Origin: Bacillota bacterium
GTDB taxonomy: Bacteria > Bacillota > Clostridia > Clostridiales > Clostridiaceae
Assembly (NCBI GenBank): GCA_023445445.1
Contig: JAEXLD010000017.1
Location: 1 to 64,000, forward strand
DNA: 64,000 nucleotides
Reading direction: 5' to 3'
This document shows, in pieces, positions 27,041-35,234 of this stretch (position 1 is the first letter of the stretch; each line of letters starts with the position of its first letter). The notes below the pieces were generated by a model that saw nothing but the letters and a program-made list of their open reading frames with translations, did not search any database and had not been told where the DNA came from. The translations under genes were made by a program, and so were the position numbers.

Positions 27041-27157
27041 TTGATAAAAATTAAAATTTTGTTATTATATATTTATACTTAAGTAACTTCCAAGAGGAGT
27101 GAAACAGTAATTTACAGAGGTACTCTGGAGAGTGATTTTGGCAAATCACTCTTTTTA
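27041..27157 (+). ncRNA. Candidate small RNA (about 80 nt) converging on the trkA 3' end
   Basis: A plus-strand promoter (TTGATA 27041-27046 and TATTAT 27063-27068) is followed by three stem-loops. These are ACTTC/GGAGT (27086-27100), CAGAG/CTCTG (27115-27127), and a 10-bp terminator stem AGAGTGATTT/AAATCACTCT (27129-27152) ending in TTTTT. No start codon opens a useful frame. The RNA would begin near 27075 and end in the trkA stop codon region on the other strand, so it could be antisense to that 3' end. I do not recognise an RNA family. Confidence 0.5.
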
Positions 27158-27829
27158 TTTATGATTTAAATATTCCTCGAACTTTCTAATGGAATTCTTC
27201 TTTCCTATAACCACTATAAAATCATTTTCCTTTAATATAAAATTAGGATCTAATTCAATTATAGTTTCTTCATCTCTTTCTAAAGCTATAATATTTAATC
27301 CGAACTCATTACGTACTTTAGATTTTAATATTGATTTACCATCTATTACTTTAGTAACTCTAAGTTCCTCTATATGAATATCATTATTTAACTCAATAAA
27401 TTCGAAGGCTTCCTCATTTAATAATCTATTTGCAATTCTAATTGCCATATCGTTCTCTGGATATACAATTTCAGCCCCTATTTTCTTTAATACACAACCT
27501 TGTTCATAAGTATTAGCTTTAGCAATAACTCTTTTAACCCCCATATTTATTACATTTAATGTGGTTAAAATACTAACATCTATCTTTTCACCAATACATA
27601 CAAATACTGTTTCGCAATTTTGAATTCCAGTTTCCTCAAGGGCTTCTTTTCCTAAATTATTAACTACAAAAGCATTGTCAGTTAAATTTCTTATTTGCTT
27701 TATTTTATCCTCATCACTATCTATAACTATAACTTCCTTACCTGCTTCAATTAAAGTTTTGGCTAATGCAAAACCAAATCTTCCTATTCCTATTATTCCA
27801 AACTCTATAGATACTTTATGATTAAACAT
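27155..27829 (-). CDS. Potassium uptake regulatory subunit (KtrA/TrkA type)
   Basis: A cytoplasmic protein of about 224 residues. Residues 10-140 form an RCK_N Rossmann domain with GIIGIGRFGFALAKTL and an Asp at the end of strand 2 (VIVIDSD), which binds nucleotides. An RCK_C/TrkA_C domain follows (about 145-224), the type that binds c-di-AMP in several Firmicutes. The start is set at the ATG 27827-27829, seven bases after AGGAGG; upstream in-frame codons overlap that site. It follows the channel gene by 10 bases and forms the gate of the Ktr-type uptake system. Confidence 0.93.
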   Translation of the reverse strand: MFNHKVSIEFGIIGIGRFGFALAKTLIEAGKEVIVIDSDEDKIKQIRNLTDNAFVVNNLGKEALEETGIQNCETVFVCIGEKIDVSILTTLNVINMGVKRVIAKANTYEQGCVLKKIGAEIVYPENDMAIRIANRLLNEEAFEFIELNNDIHIEELRVTKVIDGKSILKSKVRNEFGLNIIALERDEETIIELDPNFILKENDFIVVIGKKNSIRKFEEYLNHK

Positions 27830-27839
27830 ATACATCCTC

Positions 27840-29132
27840 CTATCCAATTATAACTGTTTCTTCTGAATAACAAGCATTTGATGGTTCCTTAACTAACCAT
27901 ATACTTGCCATAGTCATTGGTCCAAGTCTACCTATAAACATAATTATAGATATAATTATTTTACTTAAATCTCTAAGATCTGGAGTAATACCAGTAGATA
28001 AACCTACAGTTCCAAAAGCACTAGTAACTTCAAATAATAATTGAATAAATGTACGATTAGGTTCTAATATGCTTAATAAAAATACTCCAAAACAAACTAC
28101 CATAATAGCTAGTACAAATATATTAAAGGCTTTAAATATAACAGATGATGGTATCTTCCTTTTATATGCAACACAATTTTTATTTGTAGATGTACTATAT
28201 ATGCTCTTAACTAAAGTAAATATTGTTGTAGTTTTTATACCTCCACCTGTTGAACCAGGTGATGCACCAATAAACATTAAAACAATTAATGTAAATAATC
28301 CTGCGTTTGTAAAATTCCCAAGATTATAAGTGCTAAATCCAGCTGTTCTTGCAGAGGTACTAAAGAAAAATGCTCCAAGCCATGAGATGTTTTCTGTTGC
28401 TTTCAACAGTAATGTACCTAATACAAGTAAAATAGCAGTAGTAGTTATAACAATCTTTGCATGTAGACTGAATTTTTTAAACTTTTTAATTATTATTATT
28501 TCTTTAATAACTAAGAATCCTAACCCACCAAAGATAATTAATCCACATGTAGTTAAATTTAACAATACATTATTTTGATAGTGTATTAAGTTCTGAAATC
28601 CACCTAAAATATCAAAACCCGAGTTATTAAAAGCTGCTATTGAGTGAAATACACTTATTCCTATAGCATCTAAAGGACTATAATCCCTTGAAAACACTAA
28701 ATAGCTTAGAATTGCTCCAACTACTTCAAAACTCAAAGTAACTAATAATACAGATTTAATTAGCTTTACAAGGCCCTTCATTGTATCTAAATTCATTGAT
28801 TCTTTAATTAGTACTCTTTCCTTTATTCCAACTTTTTTTCTCATAAGCAAAATAAACCCAACACCAACTGATGTAACTCCAAGTCCACCTATTTGAATTA
28901 ATAAAGCTACTACTGCTCGTCCAAATACAGTAAAGGTATCAGCCGTATCAATAGCAATTAATCCTGTTACGCAAACTGCACTAGTTGACGTAAATAAAGC
29001 ATCAACCCAAGAGACACTTACACCATCACGAATTGATATAGGTAACTTTAATAATATAGTTCCAATAACAATTACAGAAAAAAATCCCAACACAATTATT
29101 CTGCCCGGGCTTAATTTTTTAAAAAAGTTCAT
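27840..29132 (-). CDS. Potassium uptake channel subunit (KtrB/TrkH type)
   Basis: A 430-residue membrane protein of the Trk/Ktr/HKT superfamily with the four repeated M1-P-M2 pore units. Selectivity-filter-like turns include TSTSAVCVTGL, FNNSGFD, TSARTAGFS and TSAFGTVGLS. Its size and the missing N-terminal extension favour KtrB over TrkH. It is first in an operon with the RCK subunit, behind a consensus promoter (29199-29227). No ydaO-type c-di-AMP riboswitch was seen in the 308-base upstream region. Confidence 0.93.
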   Translation of the reverse strand: MNFFKKLSPGRIIVLGFFSVIVIGTILLKLPISIRDGVSVSWVDALFTSTSAVCVTGLIAIDTADTFTVFGRAVVALLIQIGGLGVTSVGVGFILLMRKKVGIKERVLIKESMNLDTMKGLVKLIKSVLLVTLSFEVVGAILSYLVFSRDYSPLDAIGISVFHSIAAFNNSGFDILGGFQNLIHYQNNVLLNLTTCGLIIFGGLGFLVIKEIIIIKKFKKFSLHAKIVITTTAILLVLGTLLLKATENISWLGAFFFSTSARTAGFSTYNLGNFTNAGLFTLIVLMFIGASPGSTGGGIKTTTIFTLVKSIYSTSTNKNCVAYKRKIPSSVIFKAFNIFVLAIMVVCFGVFLLSILEPNRTFIQLLFEVTSAFGTVGLSTGITPDLRDLSKIIISIIMFIGRLGPMTMASIWLVKEPSNACYSEETVIIG

Positions 29133-29198
29133 ATTCCTTTCTCCTTTAAGCTATGTAAATAAATAAATCTTATGCTGCAATTTATCTTTATTTAACTC

Positions 29199-29227
29199 AT
29201 TATATATTCCATAATTTACACTGTCAA
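29199..29227 (-). promoter_or_regulatory. Consensus promoter of the potassium uptake operon
   Basis: TTGACA (29222-29227) and TATAAT (29199-29204) on the minus strand, exactly 17 bases apart, both boxes perfect sigma-A consensus. It lies 67 bases upstream of the channel gene. Confidence 0.85.
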
Positions 29228-29266
29228 TTTCCTTATTTTCATTTAAATTGCTAGAATTTAGCTGAA

Positions 29267-29292
29267 AACTGTAAATAAATTCATTTACAGTT
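29267..29292. other. Perfect 10-bp hairpin upstream of the potassium operon promoter
   Basis: AACTGTAAAT/ATTTACAGTT with a six-base loop, followed on plus by CTTTT. It lies upstream of the promoter at 29199-29227, so it is not part of the leader. It may be an operator or a leftover terminator. The rest of the 308-base gap 29133-29440 is featureless apart from this, the promoter and the yebC terminator. Confidence 0.35.
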
Positions 29293-29375
29293 CTTTTAAT
29301 CATAAAACATTCAAAATACACTCATTTTTATTAATACTCCCTTAATATTTATATAATGATAATGTATTTTAAATC

Positions 29376-29411
29376 AAAAAAAATTTGAAGTTGCATAAGC
29401 AACTTCAAATT
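29376..29411 (-). terminator. yebC terminator
   Basis: A perfect 13-bp stem AATTTGAAGTTGC/GCAACTTCAAATT with a four-base loop, followed on minus by a run of T (29376-29383), 30 bases past the yebC stop. Confidence 0.85.
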
Positions 29412-29440
29412 AGCAATATAAAATAGTACAATTTAATATT

Positions 29441-30178
29441 CTATTCTTCCCAGCCTTCAGGGAATTCTGCATTGTGGTAAACTTCTTGAACATCATCATC
29501 GTCTTCAAGTAAATCTAACATCTTTTGGAACTTCTTAGCATCATCTTCATTGATTTCAGTATATGTATCTGGTATCATCTTAACATCTGCTTCTAAGAAT
29601 TCTATTCCTTCAGCTTCTAATGCTTCTCTTACTGTTCCAAAATCTTCTGGAGTAGTTGTTACTATAAATACTTCTTCTTCTGATTGGAAATCTTCTGCTC
29701 CTGCATCTAATGCAAGCATCATTATTTCATCTTCGTCCTTATCTTCTTTTTCAATAACAATTTCACCTTTTTCTTGGAACATAAAGCTTACACATCCTGT
29801 AGCTCCCATGTTTCCACCACCTTTTGTAAAGGCGCTTCTTACATTCCCTGCTGATCTATTTTTATTATCTGTTAATGTTTCTACAATTACAGCAACTCCT
29901 GATGGACCATAACCTTCATAAACTATCTTTTCATAGTTAACTCCTGAAAGTTCTCCTGAAGCCTTTTTTATTGATCTTGTTATTGTATCATTAGGCATAT
30001 TTGCAGCCTTTGCTTTAGCAATTACATCTCTTAATTTAGGATTAGTGTCGGGAACAGGACCACCATTTTTAACTGCTATCATAATTTCTTTACCTAGCTT
30101 TGTAAATATTTTTCCTCTTTTAGCATCTGCTTTTCCTTTTTTATTTTGTATATTATGCCATTTTGAATGTCCTGACAT
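29441..30178 (-). CDS. YebC/PmpR family protein (TACO1 type)
   Basis: A 245-residue protein starting with the hallmark SGHSKWHNIQNKKG. Other family blocks are NPKLRDVIAKAKAANMPNDTI, YEGYGPSGVAVIVETLTDN and an acidic C-terminal domain. Family members have been described as transcription regulators and, more recently, as factors that aid translation of proline-rich stretches. Full length. It is transcribed alone with a strong terminator. Confidence 0.96.
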   Translation of the reverse strand: MSGHSKWHNIQNKKGKADAKRGKIFTKLGKEIMIAVKNGGPVPDTNPKLRDVIAKAKAANMPNDTITRSIKKASGELSGVNYEKIVYEGYGPSGVAVIVETLTDNKNRSAGNVRSAFTKGGGNMGATGCVSFMFQEKGEIVIEKEDKDEDEIMMLALDAGAEDFQSEEEVFIVTTTPEDFGTVREALEAEGIEFLEADVKMIPDTYTEINEDDAKKFQKMLDLLEDDDDVQEVYHNAEFPEGWEE

Positions 30179-30258
30179 TTTTTATTCCTCCCAACATTAA
30201 TGATTATTTTATAAATACAGTGGAATTATATCATAATTAATTTATTATGACAAATACC

Positions 30259-30906
30259 CTAAATCAACTTATATAATCTATTATTTTCTTTAAAATACAT
30301 ATCTTCATCTTTTTTATTTATTATTATTTTACCATTAGAAACTTCTATAACAGTTTTTTCAATTTCTTTTGATAGATCAAGTTCTGCTAATATATGTACC
30401 ACTACTTTGTCTGTATATTCAACTTCCTCAATGTACCAATTGTTCTCATTACATTTATATTGTATTTTACCTAACATATCATAATCCATAGAAAGTAATA
30501 GTCTAATACCTTTAACTTTTTCTACTATACCAGCAGCTTTTAATGCAATTGATGCACCTTTTGTATAAGCTCTTGTAAGACCTCCAGCTCCAAGTAATAT
30601 ACCTCCAAAGTATCTAGTTACTACTACTGCACAATCAGTAATATTACTTTTTTTCATTACTTCTAATATAGGTATTCCAGCAGTACCTTGTGGTTCTCCA
30701 TCATCACTATATCTTTGAATCCCCATATTCTCTCCAATAATATAAGCAAAACAATTATGCCTAGCTTGCTTATGCATATTTTTTATTTCTGCTACAAATG
30801 ACTTAGCCTCTTCTTCAGTTTCGCATCTTTTTGCATAGCCTATAAATTCTGATTTTTTTTCTAAAAATCTATCTTCTCCAAAATCTCTTATAGTAACGTA
30901 ACTCAT
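30259..30906 (-). CDS. YigZ/IMPACT family protein
   Basis: A 215-residue protein with the UPF0029 N-terminal domain. Motifs are FLEKKSEFIGYAKRCETEEEA, HNCFAYIIG, YSDDGEPQGTAGIPILEV and VVTRYFGGILLGAGGLTRAY, followed by a DUF1949-like C-terminal domain. The family is related to eukaryotic IMPACT; the bacterial role is not settled. Its ATG overlaps the stop of the MocR gene by four bases (30903-30906), so it is translationally coupled to it. Confidence 0.93.
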   Translation of the reverse strand: MSYVTIRDFGEDRFLEKKSEFIGYAKRCETEEEAKSFVAEIKNMHKQARHNCFAYIIGENMGIQRYSDDGEPQGTAGIPILEVMKKSNITDCAVVVTRYFGGILLGAGGLTRAYTKGASIALKAAGIVEKVKGIRLLLSMDYDMLGKIQYKCNENNWYIEEVEYTDKVVVHILAELDLSKEIEKTVIEVSNGKIIINKKDEDMYFKENNRLYKLI

Positions 30907-32306
30907 TTAAGCTCCTCCTTAATTAAATTTATTCCTTCAACTATTTTTTCCTTACTTGCTTGGGAGAAACTAATTCTAAAATAATAATCTCCATTACTTG
31001 AATCTTTAAATAATATAGCTCCTGGTGTAATAAACAAATTTTTCTTTTTTAATCTATAAAATAATTCCCTTGAATTTATATTTTTATTTTTCATTTCTAA
31101 ATAGAAATATAACCCTCCCTTTGGATCTATATATGAGACCTTATTGGAAAGCTCTTTATTTATTAATTCTTTCATTAATAGATATTTTTCTTTATACATC
31201 CTTTGTTGGTAATCTATATTCTTTTTCCAAAAGCCTTCAGTAATATATAATTCCAAAGCTCTTTGCATAAGACTAGAAGTTGATATATCAGTATTAATTT
31301 TAGAACTTTGAATACTTTCATTAAAGGAGGATGGAGTTATCATATAGCCAAGCCTTATACCAGGTAAAAAAATCTTAGAAAAACTTTTAATATATATTAC
31401 TCTTTCATACTTATCTAAACTTTTCAAGGGCTGATGCTTAATATTATCGTCATATATAAGTTCTGATAAATAATCATCTTCTATAATATAAAAGTCATAT
31501 TTTTTTGCAAGTTCTAGTAATCTTATTTTTTTCTCTAAGCTATAGCTTATCCCTGTAGGATTATGGAAATAGCTCATTGTATAAAAACAACTTATATTGT
31601 TCTTTTTCAAAACCTCTTCTAATTCTTGCAAGTCCACTCCATCGCTTTCCAAGTTCAATTCAAATATATTAGCTCTTCTCCATTTAAATACTGAAATAGC
31701 TCCTCCATATGTAGGTTTTTCTACTACCACATTATCATTTATATTTACTATTGCCTTAGAGGCTATATCTATTCCTTGCTGAGCTCCTGAAACTATTAAA
31801 ATATTGTTTAAATCTAATTTTTCATTCCAAAAAGCCTTATTTATGGTTTTCCTTAAATCTTCATAACCAAGAGCTTCCTTATTTATTAAAGCATTAGCTC
31901 CATCCCTATCTAAAACTTTATTAATTACATGTTTAAAATCCTCTATTGGAAAATAAACATCTGAATTGGTTTCTCCAGTAAAGTCAATTATATATTTTAA
32001 GTCATCTGAAGATAATTCCTTAAATATTTTTGAATATTCTCTATTAAATGAAGAAATAGTTTCTCTTCTTTTAGCATAAGTTCCAGAACCTACCTTTTGA
32101 TATGCATATCCATCAGCCTTTAACTTTTTATAGGCGTTAACTATAGTTACTTTATTTACATTCAAAAAATCACAAAGTTCTCTAATAGTCGGTAGCTTTT
32201 CCCCATCATTTATTTTTCTATTATCTATTAATTTTTTTATATGTCCTGCAATTTGAATATACTTAGGAATCTCTTCCTTAAAATATATTTTAAATAATTC
32301 CTTCAT
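30903..32306 (-). CDS. MocR/PdxR-type regulator (GntR HTH fused to aminotransferase fold)
   Basis: A 467-residue chimeric regulator. Residues about 10-80 are a GntR winged helix (LPTIRELCDFLNVNKVTIVNAYKKL). The rest is a fold-type I aminotransferase domain with the PLP motifs HNPTGISYS, IIEDDYLSEL and SFSKIFLPGIRLGY, where the Lys forms the Schiff base. Such proteins sense PLP or an amino acid and often control vitamin B6 or GABA genes. It is co-transcribed with yigZ and, 15 bases upstream, the nucleotidyltransferase gene. A palindrome at the pdxY promoter (20351-20366) could be a target, but this is speculation. Confidence 0.92.
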   Translation of the reverse strand: MKELFKIYFKEEIPKYIQIAGHIKKLIDNRKINDGEKLPTIRELCDFLNVNKVTIVNAYKKLKADGYAYQKVGSGTYAKRRETISSFNREYSKIFKELSSDDLKYIIDFTGETNSDVYFPIEDFKHVINKVLDRDGANALINKEALGYEDLRKTINKAFWNEKLDLNNILIVSGAQQGIDIASKAIVNINDNVVVEKPTYGGAISVFKWRRANIFELNLESDGVDLQELEEVLKKNNISCFYTMSYFHNPTGISYSLEKKIRLLELAKKYDFYIIEDDYLSELIYDDNIKHQPLKSLDKYERVIYIKSFSKIFLPGIRLGYMITPSSFNESIQSSKINTDISTSSLMQRALELYITEGFWKKNIDYQQRMYKEKYLLMKELINKELSNKVSYIDPKGGLYFYLEMKNKNINSRELFYRLKKKNLFITPGAILFKDSSNGDYYFRISFSQASKEKIVEGINLIKEELK

Positions 32307-32321
32307 AAAACCTCCAGCATG

Positions 32322-33221
32322 CTAGTTTTTATAAGAATATACATTTTCCATAGCTAGAAAGTTACCTTTAGAATCTCTAAACTCTCTTTTTTCTTGAATA
32401 ATAATATTATTTTTACATAATACCTTTAATATTTCCTCTATTTTTATTTTAAAATTTTTAAAATATGGATTAATTTTAATATCATAAGCACTTAGTGACC
32501 TATTTTCATTTTTTATAAAGTTAATTAAATCCATAGATGCTTTTTCTATATTATATTCTAAGTAATTTTCCATATAATCTAACAACTCTTTAATAGTTAT
32601 ATCATCAACTTCTTTATATATCAAATTCTTAACTTTATCATTTAACATATCATTTAGATTACATGCCATTGTTAGAGAATCTTTACTTACTGTATATCCA
32701 TTTATGCTTAAAAAAAGCATTGAAAAATTATTTAATGCTCTTAACAAAAGTTCATGTGCAGTATATATGCTTCCTTTTCCTATATATTTTTTACAAATCC
32801 CAATTTCTTTAAAGAAGTTACCAAGATACACAAGGTTTAATCTTCCCTTATCAGAATCTATCATATATATAATCTTTTGATATAAATCATTTATTTCATC
32901 ATCTATTGAATATATCATTTTTGAAGCAATTAATGAATTCTTTATAACTTCTCTTTTTCCTGCTTCATTATAATATTTTTTAAATAATTCCTTACTTATA
33001 AATTTTATATGTATTGGTATATCTAATACTTCTGAATAAATATCTCTAATTTCATCAAAATCTTCTTTATATATTACAAATAAATCTATGTTTGATCCTT
33101 CCCAAAGGTCTCCACTAACCATACTTCCAAAGATAAATATAGAAAGGATATTATCATTTTTCTTAAGTGTTTCTGTTATTTCTTTATAGGCATTTTGATA
33201 ATCTATAATTGATTTTGACAT
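32322..33221 (-). CDS. Nucleotidyltransferase-fold protein with altered metal site
   Basis: A 299-residue protein. The N-terminal part has the MNT/pol-beta signature GSMVSGDLWEGS (Gly32-Ser33), but the following SDxD is SNID: the first catalytic Asp is Asn44, while Asp46 remains. The rest is helical and resembles the HEPN-like or sensor parts seen in aminoglycoside-nucleotidyltransferase relatives. The start at 33219-33221 follows GGGGG by seven bases; an open frame runs 23 codons further upstream without a site. It precedes the MocR gene by 15 bases. Enzymatic activity is doubtful. Confidence 0.75.
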   Translation of the reverse strand: MSKSIIDYQNAYKEITETLKKNDNILSIFIFGSMVSGDLWEGSNIDLFVIYKEDFDEIRDIYSEVLDIPIHIKFISKELFKKYYNEAGKREVIKNSLIASKMIYSIDDEINDLYQKIIYMIDSDKGRLNLVYLGNFFKEIGICKKYIGKGSIYTAHELLLRALNNFSMLFLSINGYTVSKDSLTMACNLNDMLNDKVKNLIYKEVDDITIKELLDYMENYLEYNIEKASMDLINFIKNENRSLSAYDIKINPYFKNFKIKIEEILKVLCKNNIIIQEKREFRDSKGNFLAMENVYSYKN

Positions 33222-33279
33222 TATTTGTCCCCCTAATATCTGCGATTTCATTATTAAAATAATTATATAGAATATGAAT

Positions 33280-33317
33280 AAAAACTGCAATAAAGTGTAA
33301 CCTTTATTGCAGTTTTT
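33280..33317 (-). terminator. hflX terminator
   Basis: A perfect 16-bp stem (33280-33295 with 33302-33317) with a six-base loop, ending in a T run on the minus strand, 18 bases past the hflX stop. Confidence 0.85.
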
Positions 33318-33334
33318 ATAACTCTTTATATATC

Positions 33335-35131
33335 TTATATAATTATTTGTGTTACAAACTCTTTAGATTTATTATATATTTCATCATCTACTTCTACTAG
33401 CATATAACTTCCATTTTCTCTATATTCTTCTTCTAAAACTCTACCATTTCTATGAAGGAATGAATTAACATCACTTCTATCATAAGGTATTAAATACTCA
33501 CACTTTTTCATTTTATATGGAAGTTTTTCTTCAATTAACCCTAAAAGACCATCTAAATTTACATTTTCTTTTGCTGAAATTTCAATGACTTCATATTCAG
33601 AACAAGCTTTTCTTAATTCTTCTAGGTGTTCTTCATCAGTTTTATCTATTTTATTTAATACTAAAATAGTATCCTTATCTTTAGCTCCAAGTTCTTGTAA
33701 TACTTCTTCTACAGCTTCTATTTGCTCTAATGCAGAATCTGAAGAAGCATCAACAATATGACATAAAAGATCAGAATATATTACTTCTTCTAATGTAGAT
33801 TTAAATGCTTCCACTAAATCATGAGGAAGTTTTCTTACAAATCCAACTGTATCTGTAATAGTAACTACTCCCTTATTTTTTAATATAATTGATCTTGTAG
33901 TAATATCTAAGGTTGCAAAAAGCATATCTGCTTCAAAAACCTTTTCTTTGCCTTGAACTTCTTTTTGAGCTGCTAAATCACAAAGTTTGTTTCTAAGAGT
34001 AGACTTCCCAGCATTTGTATATCCAACTAAAGATACCTTTGGAATACTTTCCTTATTTCTCTTTTCTCTTTGGACTTCTCTATTTTTTTTGATCTTTTTT
34101 AGTTGATCATTTAAATCATATATTGTTTCCTTTATATGTCTTCTATCTGTTTCTAATTTCTTTTCTCCTGGTCCTCTGGTTCCGATTCCTCCACCAGTTC
34201 TTGAAAGAACTGTTCCAAGACCTTGTAATCTACTCATTCTATATTTTAATTGAGCTAACTCTACTTGAATTTTAGATTCCTTACTTTTTGCTCTTCTTGC
34301 AAATATCTCAAGTATAAGTGTAGTTCTATCAATTACTTTTGCTCCAAGTGCAGCTTCTAAATTTCTTACTTGTGAGCCAGAAAGTTCATCATCAAATATA
34401 ATTAAATTTGCATGCCTACTTTGTCTTAAAGAAGCTATTTCTAAAACTTTTCCTTTACCTATATAAAAAGCAGGATCTACTTTACTTCTACTTTGATATA
34501 CTAAATCTAATACAGGTATATCACAAGCTTTAGTTAACTCTTTTAATTCTTCTAGACTTTCTTTTGTATCAGAACCAACTAAAATGGCTTTTTCACCTTC
34601 GTCTTCAATAACATCTCTTTCTTTAATTAATTTTTCTATATGTTGTATTTTATCTAATATATGAATAGAAAGTACTTCCTCTAAAGAAAGATTTAATTTT
34701 TCTTCATAATCTAATAAATCATTAGTTATTGTTATCATACCTAATGAATAATCTGTAATGTTACCATTATATACACCTATTGCCATAATTGCATCTAATT
34801 TAAGCTTTAATAAAGCTGATAAATCTAATGCAGATAAATTTGAAAATCCATTAGGATGAGTATGAATTACTCTAACTCCAGATAATCTTTTTTCTCTTAT
34901 ATCTATCATTCCTACTTCTACTGATGTTGAATCACCAATAGCTACAGAAACTACTTTCCCTCTTCTATCTACAGCAACACTTATTTCTCGTTCTATTGCA
35001 TGAGATACTCTTGAAATTATATTAATTATTTCTAAGCTACATACTTCATCCTTAAGAACTTTCATTTTATAAATACCTTCAAGTTCTTCTAGAAAAGCTT
35101 TTTTTATGCCATCTATATTGCCAAATATCAT
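33335..35131 (-). CDS. hflX: HflX GTPase with an N-terminal JAMM-like domain
   Basis: A 598-residue protein, much longer than the usual 400-430. Residues from about 185 on are a complete HflX: the GTP-binding-protein N domain (IFDDELSGSQVRNLE, VIDRTTLILEIFARRA), GTGIGTRGPGE-type loop, G1 GYTNAGKST, G3 DTVGF and G4 NKID. HflX binds ribosomes and splits stalled ones. Residues 1-180 carry HTHP...S..D at His90, His92, Ser100 and Asp103, an exact match to the JAMM metalloprotease pattern, with Glu47 or Glu49 as candidate upstream Glu. Transcribed alone, with a strong terminator. Confidence 0.92.
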   Translation of the reverse strand: MIFGNIDGIKKAFLEELEGIYKMKVLKDEVCSLEIINIISRVSHAIEREISVAVDRRGKVVSVAIGDSTSVEVGMIDIREKRLSGVRVIHTHPNGFSNLSALDLSALLKLKLDAIMAIGVYNGNITDYSLGMITITNDLLDYEEKLNLSLEEVLSIHILDKIQHIEKLIKERDVIEDEGEKAILVGSDTKESLEELKELTKACDIPVLDLVYQSRSKVDPAFYIGKGKVLEIASLRQSRHANLIIFDDELSGSQVRNLEAALGAKVIDRTTLILEIFARRAKSKESKIQVELAQLKYRMSRLQGLGTVLSRTGGGIGTRGPGEKKLETDRRHIKETIYDLNDQLKKIKKNREVQREKRNKESIPKVSLVGYTNAGKSTLRNKLCDLAAQKEVQGKEKVFEADMLFATLDITTRSIILKNKGVVTITDTVGFVRKLPHDLVEAFKSTLEEVIYSDLLCHIVDASSDSALEQIEAVEEVLQELGAKDKDTILVLNKIDKTDEEHLEELRKACSEYEVIEISAKENVNLDGLLGLIEEKLPYKMKKCEYLIPYDRSDVNSFLHRNGRVLEEEYRENGSYMLVEVDDEIYNKSKEFVTQIII

Positions 35132-35234
35132 TATATATCACCTTACTTTTATTATATTAACTATATAATACTTTTTCTTTCTATTAATTATGTTTGTATT
35201 ATAGGTTATTGTCAAGTATTTATGCTATAACATC

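Noticed and set aside
27107..27169. An open frame inside the candidate small RNA (reading VIYRGTLESDFGKS)
   Set aside because: It has no ATG, GTG or TTG start at a usable distance from the AGAGGAG upstream, and it runs through the terminator stem.
29133..29380. c-di-AMP (ydaO-type) riboswitch in front of the potassium operon
   Set aside because: The promoter is only 67 bases from the start codon, leaving too short a leader, and the conserved ydaO core is absent.
33222..33290. Hydrophobic 23-residue extension of the nucleotidyltransferase-like protein
   Set aside because: It lies upstream of the GGGGG site and has the composition of AT-rich intergenic DNA.
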